Shown: positions 26,924-36,024, counted from the first letter of the stretch. The stretch: 64,000 nucleotides of DNA from Rikenellaceae bacterium (GCA_017442365.1 JAFRZW010000005.1:50842-114841); one strand, 5' to 3'. The notes: generated by a model from the letters alone, not told the origin. Numbers and translations: made by a program.

Positions 26924-27712
26924 ATGAAACGAATTATATATCTTTTTGTGGCACTCGTTGCGATGAGTTCGTGCACCATCAGCGAGGGCTGGAACAGCGA
27001 TAAGGACCTTGTGGCAAAGATGGCTGCAAACTTGTCGATTGACGAGATTCGCAACCAGATTCATATTTTGAGCTATGCGCAGATTATCGACCTTTACAGC
27101 CGTTCGGGCGATGGCGAGCGCGAGATTATCGAGGATCAGCACCTGCCTAACGTGCGCCTGCGCCAAACCGAAAAGGGTTGGAATGTGGTACGTGATGGCA
27201 GAATCGCACTCTCGTTCGAATGCACCACTCCGCTCGACACGCTTGGCAGTGTTTGGACGGTCAAAGTCGCAACTGACAAGCAACAGATTACCGCCGACCA
27301 ATATTGGACGATCGAGTGTACGGGCAAAAACCAATGGCAGCTGAATCGGCATATCGTCGAGCTGAGCCGCAGCACGACAAGTACGTTCGACGTGGTTGCG
27401 GGCGACCAGGTTGGGGGTCAGGTGCAGAGCGGCCCCGTCTATCAATATACGATTGAGGGTAAGTGCGAGATCGTGCAAAACGAGGAGGTCGTTGCTCCCT
27501 ACCGTATTGATATGAAGATTATGGAGCCGATCGTGTATGACAACTATAAATATTACACCGACTATACGGGCACGGCATTTACCGAGGGCAAGATGTCGAT
27601 TCGCGTGAATAACTACCAGACCGGCGAGGCTGTTGTTGCGCCGTTCCACTACACGATCGCTCCCGAATACAGCAACCAAAAGATCGAGTATCTATATATC
27701 TATCAGAAATAG
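26924..27712 (+). CDS. hypothetical lipoprotein
   Basis: A 262-aa protein with a lipoprotein signal, MKRIIYLFVALVAMSSC, and acylation expected at Cys17. The remainder is a mixed alpha/beta sequence (an early helical part with ADIRNQ-like IDEIRNQIHILS, then strands) with no motif I recognise. It follows the barrel-like gene by 21 nt and ends before a terminator, so the two form a small envelope operon. The function is unknown. Confidence 0.65.
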   Translation: MKRIIYLFVALVAMSSCTISEGWNSDKDLVAKMAANLSIDEIRNQIHILSYAQIIDLYSRSGDGEREIIEDQHLPNVRLRQTEKGWNVVRDGRIALSFECTTPLDTLGSVWTVKVATDKQQITADQYWTIECTGKNQWQLNRHIVELSRSTTSTFDVVAGDQVGGQVQSGPVYQYTIEGKCEIVQNEEVVAPYRIDMKIMEPIVYDNYKYYTDYTGTAFTEGKMSIRVNNYQTGEAVVAPFHYTIAPEYSNQKIEYLYIYQK

Positions 27713-27744
27713 TGAAATAGGTCCATCGGACCGAGGGAAAAGAT

Positions 27745-27780
27745 AAGCCGCGCTCCATTTTGGGGCGCGGCTTGCTTGTT
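27745..27780. terminator. terminator between the lipoprotein gene and gcvH
   Basis: A 9-bp stem (27745-27753 with 27765-27773). The plus-strand T-run is weak; it may serve both convergent genes. Confidence 0.6.
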
Positions 27781-27794
27781 TGATTTAGAGTTGC

Positions 27795-28172
27795 TTACTC
27801 GCAAATCTTCTCATACTCCTCAGCCGAGAGCAGTTCGTCGAGGTCGGCGGGATTCGACATCTTCACCTTGACCATCCAACCCTCACCATAGGGATCCTTA
27901 TTAACCAATGCGGGATCGCCATCGAGAGCCTCGTTGAACTCGATCACCTCGCCACCAACGGGCAGGAAAGCGTCCGAAACGGTCTTAACAGCCTCGATCG
28001 TGCCGAAAACTTCGCCCTTGTCGAGGGTGTCGCCTACGGTAGTTACATCGACGAAAACGATGTCGCCAAGCTGGCTCTGAGCGTAATCGGTAATGCCGAC
28101 AACACAGATGTCGCCCTCCACGCGAGCCCACTCGTGGTCGCTGGAGTATTTCAGATTGTTAGGAGTGTTCAT
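27795..28172 (-). CDS. gcvH: glycine cleavage system H protein
   Basis: Lipoyl carrier that shuttles the aminomethyl group between GcvP and GcvT and then GcvL. The 125-aa chain shows [27 protein letters not shown], and the lipoylation site [11 protein letters not shown] with lysine at residue 63. The end of the chain ([20 protein letters not shown]) is normal. The other gcv genes are not in the window. The next upstream gene on the same strand is birA, but gcvH has its own promoter. No glycine riboswitch-like fold is apparent in the short leader. Confidence 0.96.
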   Translation of the reverse strand: MNTPNNLKYSSDHEWARVEGDICVVGITDYAQSQLGDIVFVDVTTVGDTLDKGEVFGTIEAVKTVSDAFLPVGGEVIEFNEALDGDPALVNKDPYGEGWMVKVKMSNPADLDELLSAEEYEKICE

Positions 28173-28223
28173 AGTGTTTTTATTGGTATTAAGTTATTGT
28201 TGTTTGCACCTCTTGCTGAGGTA

Positions 28224-28253
28224 CAAAGATAGCGTATATTTTCTATTTCGCAA
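28224..28253 (-). promoter_or_regulatory. promoter of gcvH
   Basis: Minus-strand TATCTTTG (28224-28231) and TTG (28251-28253), spacer 19 nt. Confidence 0.65.
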
Positions 28254-28281
28254 CGCCCTCCGTACGAAAAATCGCGAAAAA

Positions 28282-29001
28282 TTATATCACAAACTCAATC
28301 TGCTTAAAGAGATAGCCCCGCTCCGAGCCGTCGGAGTGCTCAACAATGAGCGTGCCATCGGCCTCGACACGACGGATCGTACCCTCGAACGGAGTGCCGT
28401 CGGGTAGACGATAGGTGTGCGCCTCATCACGACGATAGATCAGCGCGTGGTAGTCGCTCTGCAACTGCTCGCTCGCTCCCTCGGCAAGCTCGTCGTAGCG
28501 TGCCATAATCTTGCGGGCGAGTGTCTGCAAAACCTCCTCACGATCGAACTCGTGTCCCGCGAGCCGACTCATCGAGGTAGGGTTGGGGAGCGCAGGATCG
28601 AACTCTACTTGATTGACGTTCAGCCCAATGCCGACAATCGTGCGGGCAAGGTGCGCACCACGAAGGTCGTGTTCGATCAGCACGCCACAGATTTTGCGGT
28701 CGCCGACATAGATGTCGTTTGTCCATTTGATTCGCGCCCCGATTCCGAACTCGGCAAGGGTATCGACCAGACCTAACGCCACAGCCTCCGAAAGCAGAAA
28801 TTGGCGCGAGGCGTGCAGGAACGTCGGTTCGAGTACAAGGCTGAGCATCAGGTTTTTGCCCTCGACGCTGCTCCAACGGTTGCCACGCTGGCCGCGTCCG
28901 GCAGTTTGGTACTCGGCGGTGATGATGTCGCCGTGCGAGTAGTGGCGGTTGCGGGCCTCGTCATTGGTCGAGGTGATCTGTTCGAAACGGGTGATTGGCA
29001 T
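28282..29001 (-). CDS. birA: biotin--[acetyl-CoA-carboxylase] ligase
   Basis: Attaches biotin to the carboxyl carrier protein. The 239-aa protein starts directly with the catalytic domain (MPITRFEQITSTNDEARN), so the DNA-binding HTH of E. coli BirA is absent. This is a monofunctional ligase, not a repressor. The biotin/AMP site is AEYQTAGRGQRGNRWSS, followed by IKWTNDIYVGDRKICGVLIE. The frame runs 34 codons further upstream, but that part is not protein-like and ATG 29001 begins the conserved region. Confidence 0.93.
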   Translation of the reverse strand: MPITRFEQITSTNDEARNRHYSHGDIITAEYQTAGRGQRGNRWSSVEGKNLMLSLVLEPTFLHASRQFLLSEAVALGLVDTLAEFGIGARIKWTNDIYVGDRKICGVLIEHDLRGAHLARTIVGIGLNVNQVEFDPALPNPTSMSRLAGHEFDREEVLQTLARKIMARYDELAEGASEQLQSDYHALIYRRDEAHTYRLPDGTPFEGTIRRVEADGTLIVEHSDGSERGYLFKQIEFVI

Positions 29002-29075
29002 AGCTAAAAAATGGTTTATCACCACAAATTTAGTAAATTTTCGGCGGAAATGATACGTCTTTGCGCGCGGTTTTG

Positions 29076-29083
29076 TATTTTTG
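29076..29083 (+). promoter_or_regulatory. possible -7 box of the prolyl oligopeptidase gene
   Basis: TATTTTTG about 40 nt before the ATG fits TAnnTTTG. No -33 TTG is seen at the right distance. Confidence 0.35.
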
Positions 29084-29124
29084 TAGATTGAAACATTATG
29101 CAAACCCGTAAAAACTCTGTATAA

Positions 29125-31257
29125 ATGAAACGTTTAGTAGTATGCCTTGTGGCACTTTTAACCATCACAACTATGATGAGCAGTTGCTGTGGTCGCAAGA
29201 CCATCGAATTGAAACCCTATCCCGCAACCGAGCGTGGTGAGGTTGTTGATAACTATTTCGGAACTGAGGTGGCCGATCCCTATCGCTGGTTGGAGGACGA
29301 CAATGCCCTCGAAACCGCCGAGTGGGTAAAGGCTCAGAACGAGGTTACGTTCGACTATCTGGCGCAGATTCCCTACCGCGATCAGATCCGCGAGCGTCTG
29401 ACTCAGCTCTGGAACTACCCGAAGGAGGGTATGCCCTCGCGCCACGGCGATTGGTACTACTACTTCTATAACGACGGTTTGAAGAACCAGTCGGTGCTCT
29501 ATCGTAAAGCGTCGCTTGACGCTGAGGGCGAGGTGTTCCTCGATCCCAACTCGCTCTCGGACGAGGGTACGGTGGCTCTGTCGGCTGTTGCCTTCTCGAA
29601 GGACGGTAAATATATGGCCTATTCGGTTGCCTCGGCAGGTTCGGACTGGGTTGAGATCCGCGTGATGGATACCGAGTCGGGCGAGCAGCTCTCGGACAAG
29701 ATTGAGTGGGTGAAGTTCTCGGGCGCAAGTTGGGCTCCCGACTGCAAGGGCTTCTATTACAGCGCATACGACAAACCCGAAAAGGGCGTCTATTCGTCGC
29801 AGAACCAGTTCCAGAAGGTCTATTATCATAAGTTGGGCGACGCTCAGAGTGCCGACGAGTTGATCTATTGGGACGCTCAGCACCCGTTGCGTTACTTCTC
29901 GGGCGAGGAGAGTGGCGACGGCAAGTGGCAGTTCGTTCACGCCTCGGAGGGTACGTCGGGTAGCGAGGTGCTCTATCGCAAGAAGGGCGAGCGCAAGTTC
30001 CGCACGCTGCTCGAAGGTTTTGCTTACGACTATGCGATCGTAACCGTTGAGGGCGATTACGCATACGTGCTGACCAACGACGCTGCACCCAACTTCCGTC
30101 TGGCGAAGATCAATCTGGTGCGCCCCGCAGGTTTGGAGGACGTGATTGCGGAGAATCCCGAGGTGCTGCTCGAAACGGTAAGTGCCGTAGGTGGCGTGCT
30201 GGTGGCGACCTATATGGAGGACGCGATGAACAAGGTGCGTCAGTACGATATGTCGGGTGAGTTGATCCGCGAGGTCGAGCTGCCCGCGATCGGTACTGTG
30301 TCGGGCTTTGGTGGCGAAAAGGAGGATACGACGGTATTCTACTCGGTCAATGGCTTCACGGCTCCCGCTACGAGCTACGTATATGATCTGCGTTCGGGCG
30401 AGACGACGCTCTACAAGCAGCCCGAGGTTAGCTACGATCCCGAAATGTTCACCTCGGAGCAGGTGTTCTTCACCTCGAAGGACGGTACGCAGGTGCCGAT
30501 GTTTCTCGTTCATCGTAAGGATATGAAACTCAACGGCAAGAACCCCGTATATCTCTATGGTTATGGCGGTTTCAATATCAGCTACACCCCCGCATTCTCG
30601 CCCAACCATATTATGTTTATGGAGCAGGGCGGTATCTATGCTCAGGTAACGTTGCGTGGTGGCGGCGAGTATGGCGAGAAGTGGCACAAGGCAGGTATGC
30701 TCGAAAACAAGCAGAACGTCTTTGACGACTTCATCGCAGCTGCCGAGTATCTGATCGCAGAGGGTTACACCTCGTCTGAGAAGTTGGCTATCGCCGGTGG
30801 CTCGAATGGTGGTCTGCTGGTGGGTGCTTGCGAGGTGCAGCGTCCCGACCTGTATGCAGTCTGCCTGCCCGCAGTAGGTGTGCTGGATATGCTTCGCTAT
30901 CACAAATTTACGATCGGTTGGGGCTGGGCTGTCGAGTACGGTTCGAGCGACTACGAGGATCAGTTCGAGTATATTTATAAGTATTCGCCCCTGCACAACA
31001 TCAAGGACGGAGTGGAGTATCCCGCAACGCTCGTAACCACGGGCGACCACGACGACCGCGTTGTTCCTGCGCACTCGTTCAAGTATGCGGCACAGATGCA
31101 GCATTCGCAGGCGGGTGAGGCTCCCGTGCTGATCCGTATCGAGACCAATGCAGGCCACGGTGCAGGCAAACCGACCTCGAAGCGTATCGACGAGGCTACG
31201 GACATCTACTCGTTCTTGTTCTGGAATACCGATCACGAGTACAAGGCTGTGAAGTAA
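29125..31257 (+). CDS. prolyl oligopeptidase (S9 family), lipoprotein
   Basis: A 710-aa serine peptidase that cuts short peptides after proline. The signal ends TMMSSCC, so it is probably a lipoprotein of the envelope rather than the cytosolic form. The N-terminal segment (YPATERGEVVDNYFG, VADPYRWLEDD) and the seven-bladed propeller (about 80-440) are typical. The alpha/beta-hydrolase domain carries Ser560 in AGGSNGGLLVGA, the aspartate in GDHDDRVVP and the histidine in NAGHGAGKP. All triad residues are present. Confidence 0.94.
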   Translation: MKRLVVCLVALLTITTMMSSCCGRKTIELKPYPATERGEVVDNYFGTEVADPYRWLEDDNALETAEWVKAQNEVTFDYLAQIPYRDQIRERLTQLWNYPKEGMPSRHGDWYYYFYNDGLKNQSVLYRKASLDAEGEVFLDPNSLSDEGTVALSAVAFSKDGKYMAYSVASAGSDWVEIRVMDTESGEQLSDKIEWVKFSGASWAPDCKGFYYSAYDKPEKGVYSSQNQFQKVYYHKLGDAQSADELIYWDAQHPLRYFSGEESGDGKWQFVHASEGTSGSEVLYRKKGERKFRTLLEGFAYDYAIVTVEGDYAYVLTNDAAPNFRLAKINLVRPAGLEDVIAENPEVLLETVSAVGGVLVATYMEDAMNKVRQYDMSGELIREVELPAIGTVSGFGGEKEDTTVFYSVNGFTAPATSYVYDLRSGETTLYKQPEVSYDPEMFTSEQVFFTSKDGTQVPMFLVHRKDMKLNGKNPVYLYGYGGFNISYTPAFSPNHIMFMEQGGIYAQVTLRGGGEYGEKWHKAGMLENKQNVFDDFIAAAEYLIAEGYTSSEKLAIAGGSNGGLLVGACEVQRPDLYAVCLPAVGVLDMLRYHKFTIGWGWAVEYGSSDYEDQFEYIYKYSPLHNIKDGVEYPATLVTTGDHDDRVVPAHSFKYAAQMQHSQAGEAPVLIRIETNAGHGAGKPTSKRIDEATDIYSFLFWNTDHEYKAVK

Positions 31258-31274
31258 GCCAGACGGCAAAGGAG

Positions 31275-31320
31275 GATTCGAGATTCAAAATTCAAAATTC
31301 AAGATTCAAGATTCAAAATT
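31275..31320. repeat. (ATTCAAR)n heptameric repeat
   Basis: Six consecutive 7-bp units (ATTCGAG, ATTCAAA, ATTCAAA, ATTCAAG, ATTCAAG, ATTCAAA) immediately after the prolyl oligopeptidase gene and before aspartate kinase. Confidence 0.8.
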
Positions 31321-31354
31321 TTGTTGAACCGATAAATTAAAGCATTTTTCAGAG

Positions 31355-32608
31355 GTGAAAGTTTACAAATTCGGCGGAGCTTCGGTCTCGACGGCTGACG
31401 GTGTCCGTAATCTGCGTGCCATTGTGAAGGACGAGCGCGAGTTGTTCGTCATCGTGTCGGCAATGGGTAAGACCACCAACGCTCTCGAACGTGTTTTCGA
31501 GGGTGTGCAAACGGGTGATCGCCCCCTGTCGATGGAGCATATCACGGCACTCAGGAGTTACCACCGCCAGATGATCAGCGAACTGTTGCGTACAACCGAC
31601 CGTTTGGAGGCGGTCGATCAGCTGTTTGCCGAATTGGAACAGATCGCTGCGGAGGCTCAAATTGAGGTCCAAGATGCCGAGATGTGGTACGACCGCATTG
31701 TTAGCTACGGAGAGTTGCTCTCGACCACGATCATTGCCGAGTTTCTGAACGTGTCGGGCGTGCCGTGCCGTTGGGTCGATATGCGTCGCTGTATCGTTAC
31801 CAACGAACGCCATAAGGACGCAAGTATCGACCTCGACGCTTCGACTGCTCCACTGCGTGAGGCTGTGTCGGGCGATGGTGCGAAACTGTTTATTGGTCAG
31901 GGATTTATCGGCTCGACTCCGTCGGGCAAGACCTCGACACTCGGTCGTGAAGGTTCGGACTACTCGGCAGCGGGTGTGGCTAATATCCTGAACGCTGAGA
32001 GTATGTCGGTGTGGAAAGATGTCGATGGCGTTCTCAATGCCGATCCGCGAATCTTCCCCGACGCGCGCCATATCGAGGAGATGAGCTACTTGAACGCTAT
32101 CGAGCTATCGTATAGTGGCGCGTCGATTATTCACCCCAAGACGGTCAAACCGCTGCAAAACAAGAATATACCTTTGTACGTTCGTCCGTTTGGCGACCGA
32201 CGTAAGCCGGGTACGGTGATTCGTCGCACGACACGTCGTATCGATGTGCCGATCTTGATCGTCAAGCACAATCAGGTGCTGGTTACGGTGCGTGCACGCG
32301 ACCTCTCGTTCATTATCGAGGAGCGTTTTGCCGATATTTTCGGTCTGCTCGATCGCCATCGTATCCGTACCAATCTGATTCACAACTCGGCGGTCAATCT
32401 GAGTTTGTGTATCGACCGTTCGTGGCGTCTGGACGAGGCGGTGGCGGAGCTGCGTGCCGAGGGTTACGATGTGATGTGTATCGAGGATATGGAGTTGCTG
32501 ACCATTCGCGGGTACGAGGAGGCGATGCTCGCGCGCTTTGTCGAGCAGCCCAATGTCTATATCTCGCAACGCACCCAAACCACGCTGCGAATCGTTCGTA
32601 AGAAGTAG
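31355..32608 (+). CDS. aspartate kinase (monofunctional)
   Basis: Phosphorylates aspartate, the entry to lysine/DAP, threonine and methionine. The 417-aa protein has the kinase signature VYKFGGASV at the start (most enzymes have KFGGTS), FIGSTPSGKTSTLGREGSDYSA, WKDVDGVLNADPR and SYSGASIIHPKTVKP. Two ACT-like regulatory segments follow (LVTVRARDLSF onward). No homoserine dehydrogenase domain is fused, so it is a LysC-type enzyme. The start is GTG 31355, with no nearby ATG before the conserved N-terminus. Confidence 0.93.
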   Translation: MKVYKFGGASVSTADGVRNLRAIVKDERELFVIVSAMGKTTNALERVFEGVQTGDRPLSMEHITALRSYHRQMISELLRTTDRLEAVDQLFAELEQIAAEAQIEVQDAEMWYDRIVSYGELLSTTIIAEFLNVSGVPCRWVDMRRCIVTNERHKDASIDLDASTAPLREAVSGDGAKLFIGQGFIGSTPSGKTSTLGREGSDYSAAGVANILNAESMSVWKDVDGVLNADPRIFPDARHIEEMSYLNAIELSYSGASIIHPKTVKPLQNKNIPLYVRPFGDRRKPGTVIRRTTRRIDVPILIVKHNQVLVTVRARDLSFIIEERFADIFGLLDRHRIRTNLIHNSAVNLSLCIDRSWRLDEAVAELRAEGYDVMCIEDMELLTIRGYEEAMLARFVEQPNVYISQRTQTTLRIVRKK

Positions 32609-32632
32609 TAAGGGATTGGATTATAATAAAAT

Positions 32633-32671
32633 AGCCTACCTCGCCGTCGTGGCAGGGTAGGCTGTTTTTTT
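32633..32671. terminator. bidirectional terminator, aspartate kinase / trmB
   Basis: An 8-bp stem (32633-32640 with 32656-32663) followed by T7 on the plus strand and an A/T-rich run on the other side. Confidence 0.75.
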
Positions 32672-32686
32672 GTGTGTATCGCTCAT

Positions 32687-33406
32687 TTAGCTCAACTCCT
32701 CGTCGGGAGCAAACTCGGGAGCCTCGAATGTCTTGCGGTTGCCGAGCGAGAAACGCAGATAGGTGATCGGCAGACCCTCGCTGAGGAAACGGGTCTCGTA
32801 GGCGGTTTTGATCGAGAGCACCTCGTCGGCCGTTCCGTGTCCATAGATGTCGTTGTCGCACACCTCAATCGGCAGAGCGTTGTGTTCGGCCACAGCGCGT
32901 GTGTAGAGGTGCAGATGTTGCGAGTCGGTTTTGAGATTTACGGCTGCGCCCTCTTTGAGGAATTGGCTATAATAGCCGAGGAACAGCGGGCCCGTCAAAC
33001 GCTTCTTAATGCGTGCTTTACGCAGCTGCGGATCGGGGAACGTTACCCAAATTTCGTCCACTTCGCCCTCAGCAAAGAACGAGTTGATGAACTCGATGCG
33101 TGTGCGCAAGAAACCCACATTGGGCATCTCGTTTTCGGTTGCGGTCTTTGCTCCGCGCCACATACGCGCACCTTTGATGTCGATACCGATGAAGTTACGA
33201 TCGGGGAATTTTGCCGCCAGAGCGACGGTGTACTCGCCACGACCACACCCCAATTCGAGCACGATCGGGTTGTCGTTATGGAAGAAATCTTCGCGCCAGC
33301 GCCCCTTCAAGGGGTGATCGCGGTGGAATATCTCTTCGAACTCGGGTTGAACGAAGTTCTTGAATGTCAGGTTTTCGGCAAAACGCCTCAGTTTATCTTT
33401 TCCCAT
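32687..33406 (-). CDS. trmB: tRNA (guanine-N7-)-methyltransferase
   Basis: Methylates G46 in the variable loop of tRNA using SAM. The 239-aa Rossmann methyltransferase shows LELGCGRGEYTVALA (SAM site, about residue 52), NFIGIDIKGARMWRGA, DEIWVTFPDPQLRKARIKKRLTG split over two motifs (WVTFPDPQ is diagnostic), and the C-terminal TAYETRFLSEGLPI. It lies 9 nt after gldH in the PSP1-gldH-trmB cluster. Confidence 0.95.
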   Translation of the reverse strand: MGKDKLRRFAENLTFKNFVQPEFEEIFHRDHPLKGRWREDFFHNDNPIVLELGCGRGEYTVALAAKFPDRNFIGIDIKGARMWRGAKTATENEMPNVGFLRTRIEFINSFFAEGEVDEIWVTFPDPQLRKARIKKRLTGPLFLGYYSQFLKEGAAVNLKTDSQHLHLYTRAVAEHNALPIEVCDNDIYGHGTADEVLSIKTAYETRFLSEGLPITYLRFSLGNRKTFEAPEFAPDEELS

Positions 33407-33415
33407 TTTTGCGGT

Positions 33416-33856
33416 TTAATCTTGTTTCTCATTTTTGATCTCGATACCGATACCTGTCAGTCCGAAAATCGGGTGCGTGGGCTCGATCTCGAAACGATAA
33501 ATTCCCGTTCGGGCGAGGTGTGCGTGGCAACGGAACGGCTCGACGGCAATGGTCGAACGGCTCACATCGCCGCGACGCATCGGAACGGCCACCTTGATCT
33601 CCTCGGTCAGCGTCAGCGAATCTGGCGTAATGACCGTTACGTTCAGTCGCAAGCTATTGTTTGTCAATCGCTTGTCATACTTGACAATCAGACTCATCGT
33701 GTTGAGCGCGGTGGTGTCATCGTTGGTTAAGGCGAGCGACTTGGGCTGACCACTATACCACCCCGCAGGATCGACACTCGTAGCCACCGAATCAATCTCG
33801 GCAATACAGCCGACCATAAGGGCTGCCATTATGATTATCAACACCTTACGCCACAT
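33416..33856 (-). CDS. gldH: GldH-like lipoprotein
   Basis: A 146-aa lipoprotein (signal MWRKVLIIIMAALMVGC, Cys17) matching the GldH family: SVDPAGWYSGQPKSLAL, LNVTVITPDSLTLTEEIKVAVP, and the terminal GIYRFEIEPTHP followed by GIGIEIKN. GldH is required for gliding in Flavobacterium. In Bacteroidales it is found in non-gliding species, with a less clear role. It sits 6 nt after the PSP1-domain gene, a common gene order in the phylum. No other gld or T9SS genes are here. Confidence 0.85.
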   Translation of the reverse strand: MWRKVLIIIMAALMVGCIAEIDSVATSVDPAGWYSGQPKSLALTNDDTTALNTMSLIVKYDKRLTNNSLRLNVTVITPDSLTLTEEIKVAVPMRRGDVSRSTIAVEPFRCHAHLARTGIYRFEIEPTHPIFGLTGIGIEIKNEKQD

Positions 33857-33862
33857 CGCTCG

Positions 33863-35419
33863 CTATTCCTGTTTGGGCGCAGCACCCTCTGCTCGGCGCT
33901 CGCTGTGATTGCTGTTGTGCTCTCCGTTGCGCTCGCCACCCTCACGACGAGGACGATGGTTGTTGCGGTGGTTGCGACCTCCGCGATGATTACGACGCTC
34001 GCCATTCGAGTTGCGTTCGTCATTGTTCTGTCGCTCGTTGTTGTTCTCGGTGTGTTCGGGTTGCTCTTGATTTTCAATGCGTTGCACCTGTTCGGTCGTC
34101 TGTTTCTCGCGTGGCTGACGACGATCGCGCTGGCGATTGTTGCGACCTTCGCGACCTCCCTCTCGACGCGGCTCGCGGTTAGCGCGACGCTCCTCCTGAG
34201 GCTGTTCTGAGGGCTGCTCTTGTGGTTGTTCCTGAGGTTGTTCGGCGGTCTGCTTGGGGGCTTTGTCGCGGTCGTTGCGATTGCGGTTGCGACCGCCACG
34301 ACGCTTCTTGCCCTTATCGAAACGGGTGATGCTATCCTCGCCGATAACATTCACATAATCAGGCTCATATTCGATTGTGTTGAGCTCCTCGCTGAGTAGC
34401 GTATCGACCTTCACACCACGACGATTGAGCGCAATGATCTCGCGCACACGCTCGATGGGCAGTGTGATCAGATTGGTCAACGAGTTGGGCGCACTGCTGA
34501 AACTCATCGTGCGTGCCAAGATGTCGCTCTTGACCAGGAAATACTCGCCGTCCATCGCTTGCAGCGGCTCCTTCACACGCGGGAACTCGCGGCGTGCGTC
34601 CGAGTACGAATCGTACTCATAGACCAAGCAACACTTCAACTTACTGCACTGACCTGCAAGCTTTTGCGGGTTGAGCGAGATCTCCTGCACACGTGCGGCA
34701 TTGGTGGTAACCGACGAGAACGAGGGAATCCACGACGCGCAGCACAGCTCACGACCGCAAGCGCCCAGACCGCCAATGCGACCCGCCTCCTGGCGCGCAC
34801 CGATCTGCTTCATCTCGACGCGGATACGGAACTGCTCGGCAAAAACCTTGATCAGCTCGCGGAAATCGACGCGCTCGTCAGCGATGTAGTAGAAGATAGC
34901 CTTGATCTTATCGCCCTGATACTCAACGTCGCCGATCTTCATATTCAGACCCATCTCGGCAGCGATCTGGCGCGAACGGATCATCGTGTCGTGTTCGAGG
35001 GCGATGGCCTCCTGCCACTTCTCGATGTCGTAGGGCTTGGCCTTGCGATAGATCTTCTTGAACTCGCCACCCATCGGCGTAAAGCCGATACGGAACATCT
35101 GACGCGCCACCATATCGCCCGTGAGCGAAACGATACCGATGTCGTGTCCGGGTGAGGCCTCGACGGCTACGATGTCGCCACGTTTGAGGGGCAGATTATT
35201 GACGTTGCGGTAGAAGCTACGGCGTGTATTTTTGAAACGCACCTCGACGATATCGTCGGGCAGGTTATTGGGGAATTGCTCCAACCAATCGCTCGAATGG
35301 AGCTTGTAGCAACCCTCGTGCGGGGTTGCCGAGCACTCGTTAGTGCAGTTGCAGAACGAGCAGCCACGACCCATTTCGGGGGTCGAGCACTCTGCGCTAT
35401 GTTGTATTTTATCTTCCAT
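33863..35419 (-). CDS. PSP1 domain protein (RicT/YaaT-like) with Arg/Asn/Gln-rich tail
   Basis: A 518-aa protein. The N-terminus holds a cysteine cluster (GRGCSFCNCTNECS). Residues about 50-300 are the PSP1/RicT core, with VEVRFKNTRRSFYRN, IKAIFYYIADERVDFRELIK, a second cysteine group GACGRELCCASW, and GQCSKLKCCLVYEYDSY. In B. subtilis, RicT (YaaT) joins RicA/RicF in an Fe-S-carrying complex that aids RNase Y-dependent mRNA maturation. The last 150 residues are low-complexity (EQPQEQPQEQPSEQPQ, then Arg/Asn/Gly-rich), likely disordered and RNA-binding. The promoter contains nested inverted repeats. Confidence 0.85.
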   Translation of the reverse strand: MEDKIQHSAECSTPEMGRGCSFCNCTNECSATPHEGCYKLHSSDWLEQFPNNLPDDIVEVRFKNTRRSFYRNVNNLPLKRGDIVAVEASPGHDIGIVSLTGDMVARQMFRIGFTPMGGEFKKIYRKAKPYDIEKWQEAIALEHDTMIRSRQIAAEMGLNMKIGDVEYQGDKIKAIFYYIADERVDFRELIKVFAEQFRIRVEMKQIGARQEAGRIGGLGACGRELCCASWIPSFSSVTTNAARVQEISLNPQKLAGQCSKLKCCLVYEYDSYSDARREFPRVKEPLQAMDGEYFLVKSDILARTMSFSSAPNSLTNLITLPIERVREIIALNRRGVKVDTLLSEELNTIEYEPDYVNVIGEDSITRFDKGKKRRGGRNRNRNDRDKAPKQTAEQPQEQPQEQPSEQPQEERRANREPRREGGREGRNNRQRDRRQPREKQTTEQVQRIENQEQPEHTENNNERQNNDERNSNGERRNHRGGRNHRNNHRPRREGGERNGEHNSNHSERRAEGAAPKQE

Positions 35420-35483
35420 TGGTTGAGGTTACTTTAACTCATATTCGCACAAAGGTACGAAAAAATACGAATATCTCAACCAA
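35419..35483 (-). promoter_or_regulatory. promoter of the PSP1-gldH-trmB operon with nested inverted repeats
   Basis: Minus-strand TACCTTTG (35450-35457) and TTG (35477-35479), spacer 19. A 9-bp perfect inverted repeat (35419-35427 with 35475-35483) overlaps the start codon and the -33 box. A second 7-bp repeat (35441-35447 with 35468-35474) flanks the -7 box. This could be an operator or a leader stem. Confidence 0.55.
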
Positions 35484-35505
35484 AATAATCACTCAGTGTA
35501 ATAAT

Positions 35506-36009
35506 TTATATAGCTATTGACCACGCGATTTCACCGATTATGCCGTTTTCATCGACTTCCAACGACAGCGAATCTTCGTTGTAGGCGTCGGTATTTGGGA
35601 TTTTGAAACGCAGGATAATATAGTTTTCGTGTTGTTGAACAAGGATCGAATAGTCGTGTATCTGCTCCACAACGCACGAAATGGGACTGCCCGAACGCAC
35701 CGAAAATACGCCATTGTTCACAACAACTTGCGTCTGTTTTGATCGTGTTGCGAAATTGAGAACTGCGCCGTTAAGGGTGGTAACGCTCACTGAATCAAAT
35801 TGCAACATCTCGATCCTGCCATCGAAAACCTCATCATCGTCGAAAGATGAAACCGATTTGGGTGCTCCAAATATGTTCGAGAGTTGCAATCTACTGATCG
35901 CTTGACCTAACGATAGTTGCTGATCGCCTTTTTGCAAATAGACATTAGTCTGTGCAATTGTCGTATCGAACAGAAAGAGTGCGAAAAATAATATAAACAA
36001 CTTTTTCAT
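35506..36009 (-). CDS. hypothetical secreted protein
   Basis: A 167-aa protein with signal peptide MKKLFILFFALFLFDTTIAQ. The mature part looks like a compact beta-rich domain (VYLQKGDQQLSLGQAISRL, FATRSKQTQVVVNNGVFSV, YIILRFKIPNTDAYNEDSLS). I do not recognise it. ATG 36009 is used because the signal peptide starts there. It follows another small exported protein by 15 nt, and the pair share a promoter. The pair is A/T-richer than neighbouring genes, which may indicate later acquisition or weak codon selection. Confidence 0.65.
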   Translation of the reverse strand: MKKLFILFFALFLFDTTIAQTNVYLQKGDQQLSLGQAISRLQLSNIFGAPKSVSSFDDDEVFDGRIEMLQFDSVSVTTLNGAVLNFATRSKQTQVVVNNGVFSVRSGSPISCVVEQIHDYSILVQQHENYIILRFKIPNTDAYNEDSLSLEVDENGIIGEIAWSIAI

Positions 36010-36024
36010 AAGTCTAATTCCCAA

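Noticed and set aside
28173..28260. Glycine riboswitch upstream of gcvH
   Set aside because: The leader between promoter and ATG is only about 45 nt, too short for the aptamer, and lacks its conserved core.
29158..31269. 703-codon minus-strand frame opposite the prolyl oligopeptidase gene
   Set aside because: The sense strand encodes a complete S9 peptidase with its catalytic triad; the mirror frame has no recognisable domain.
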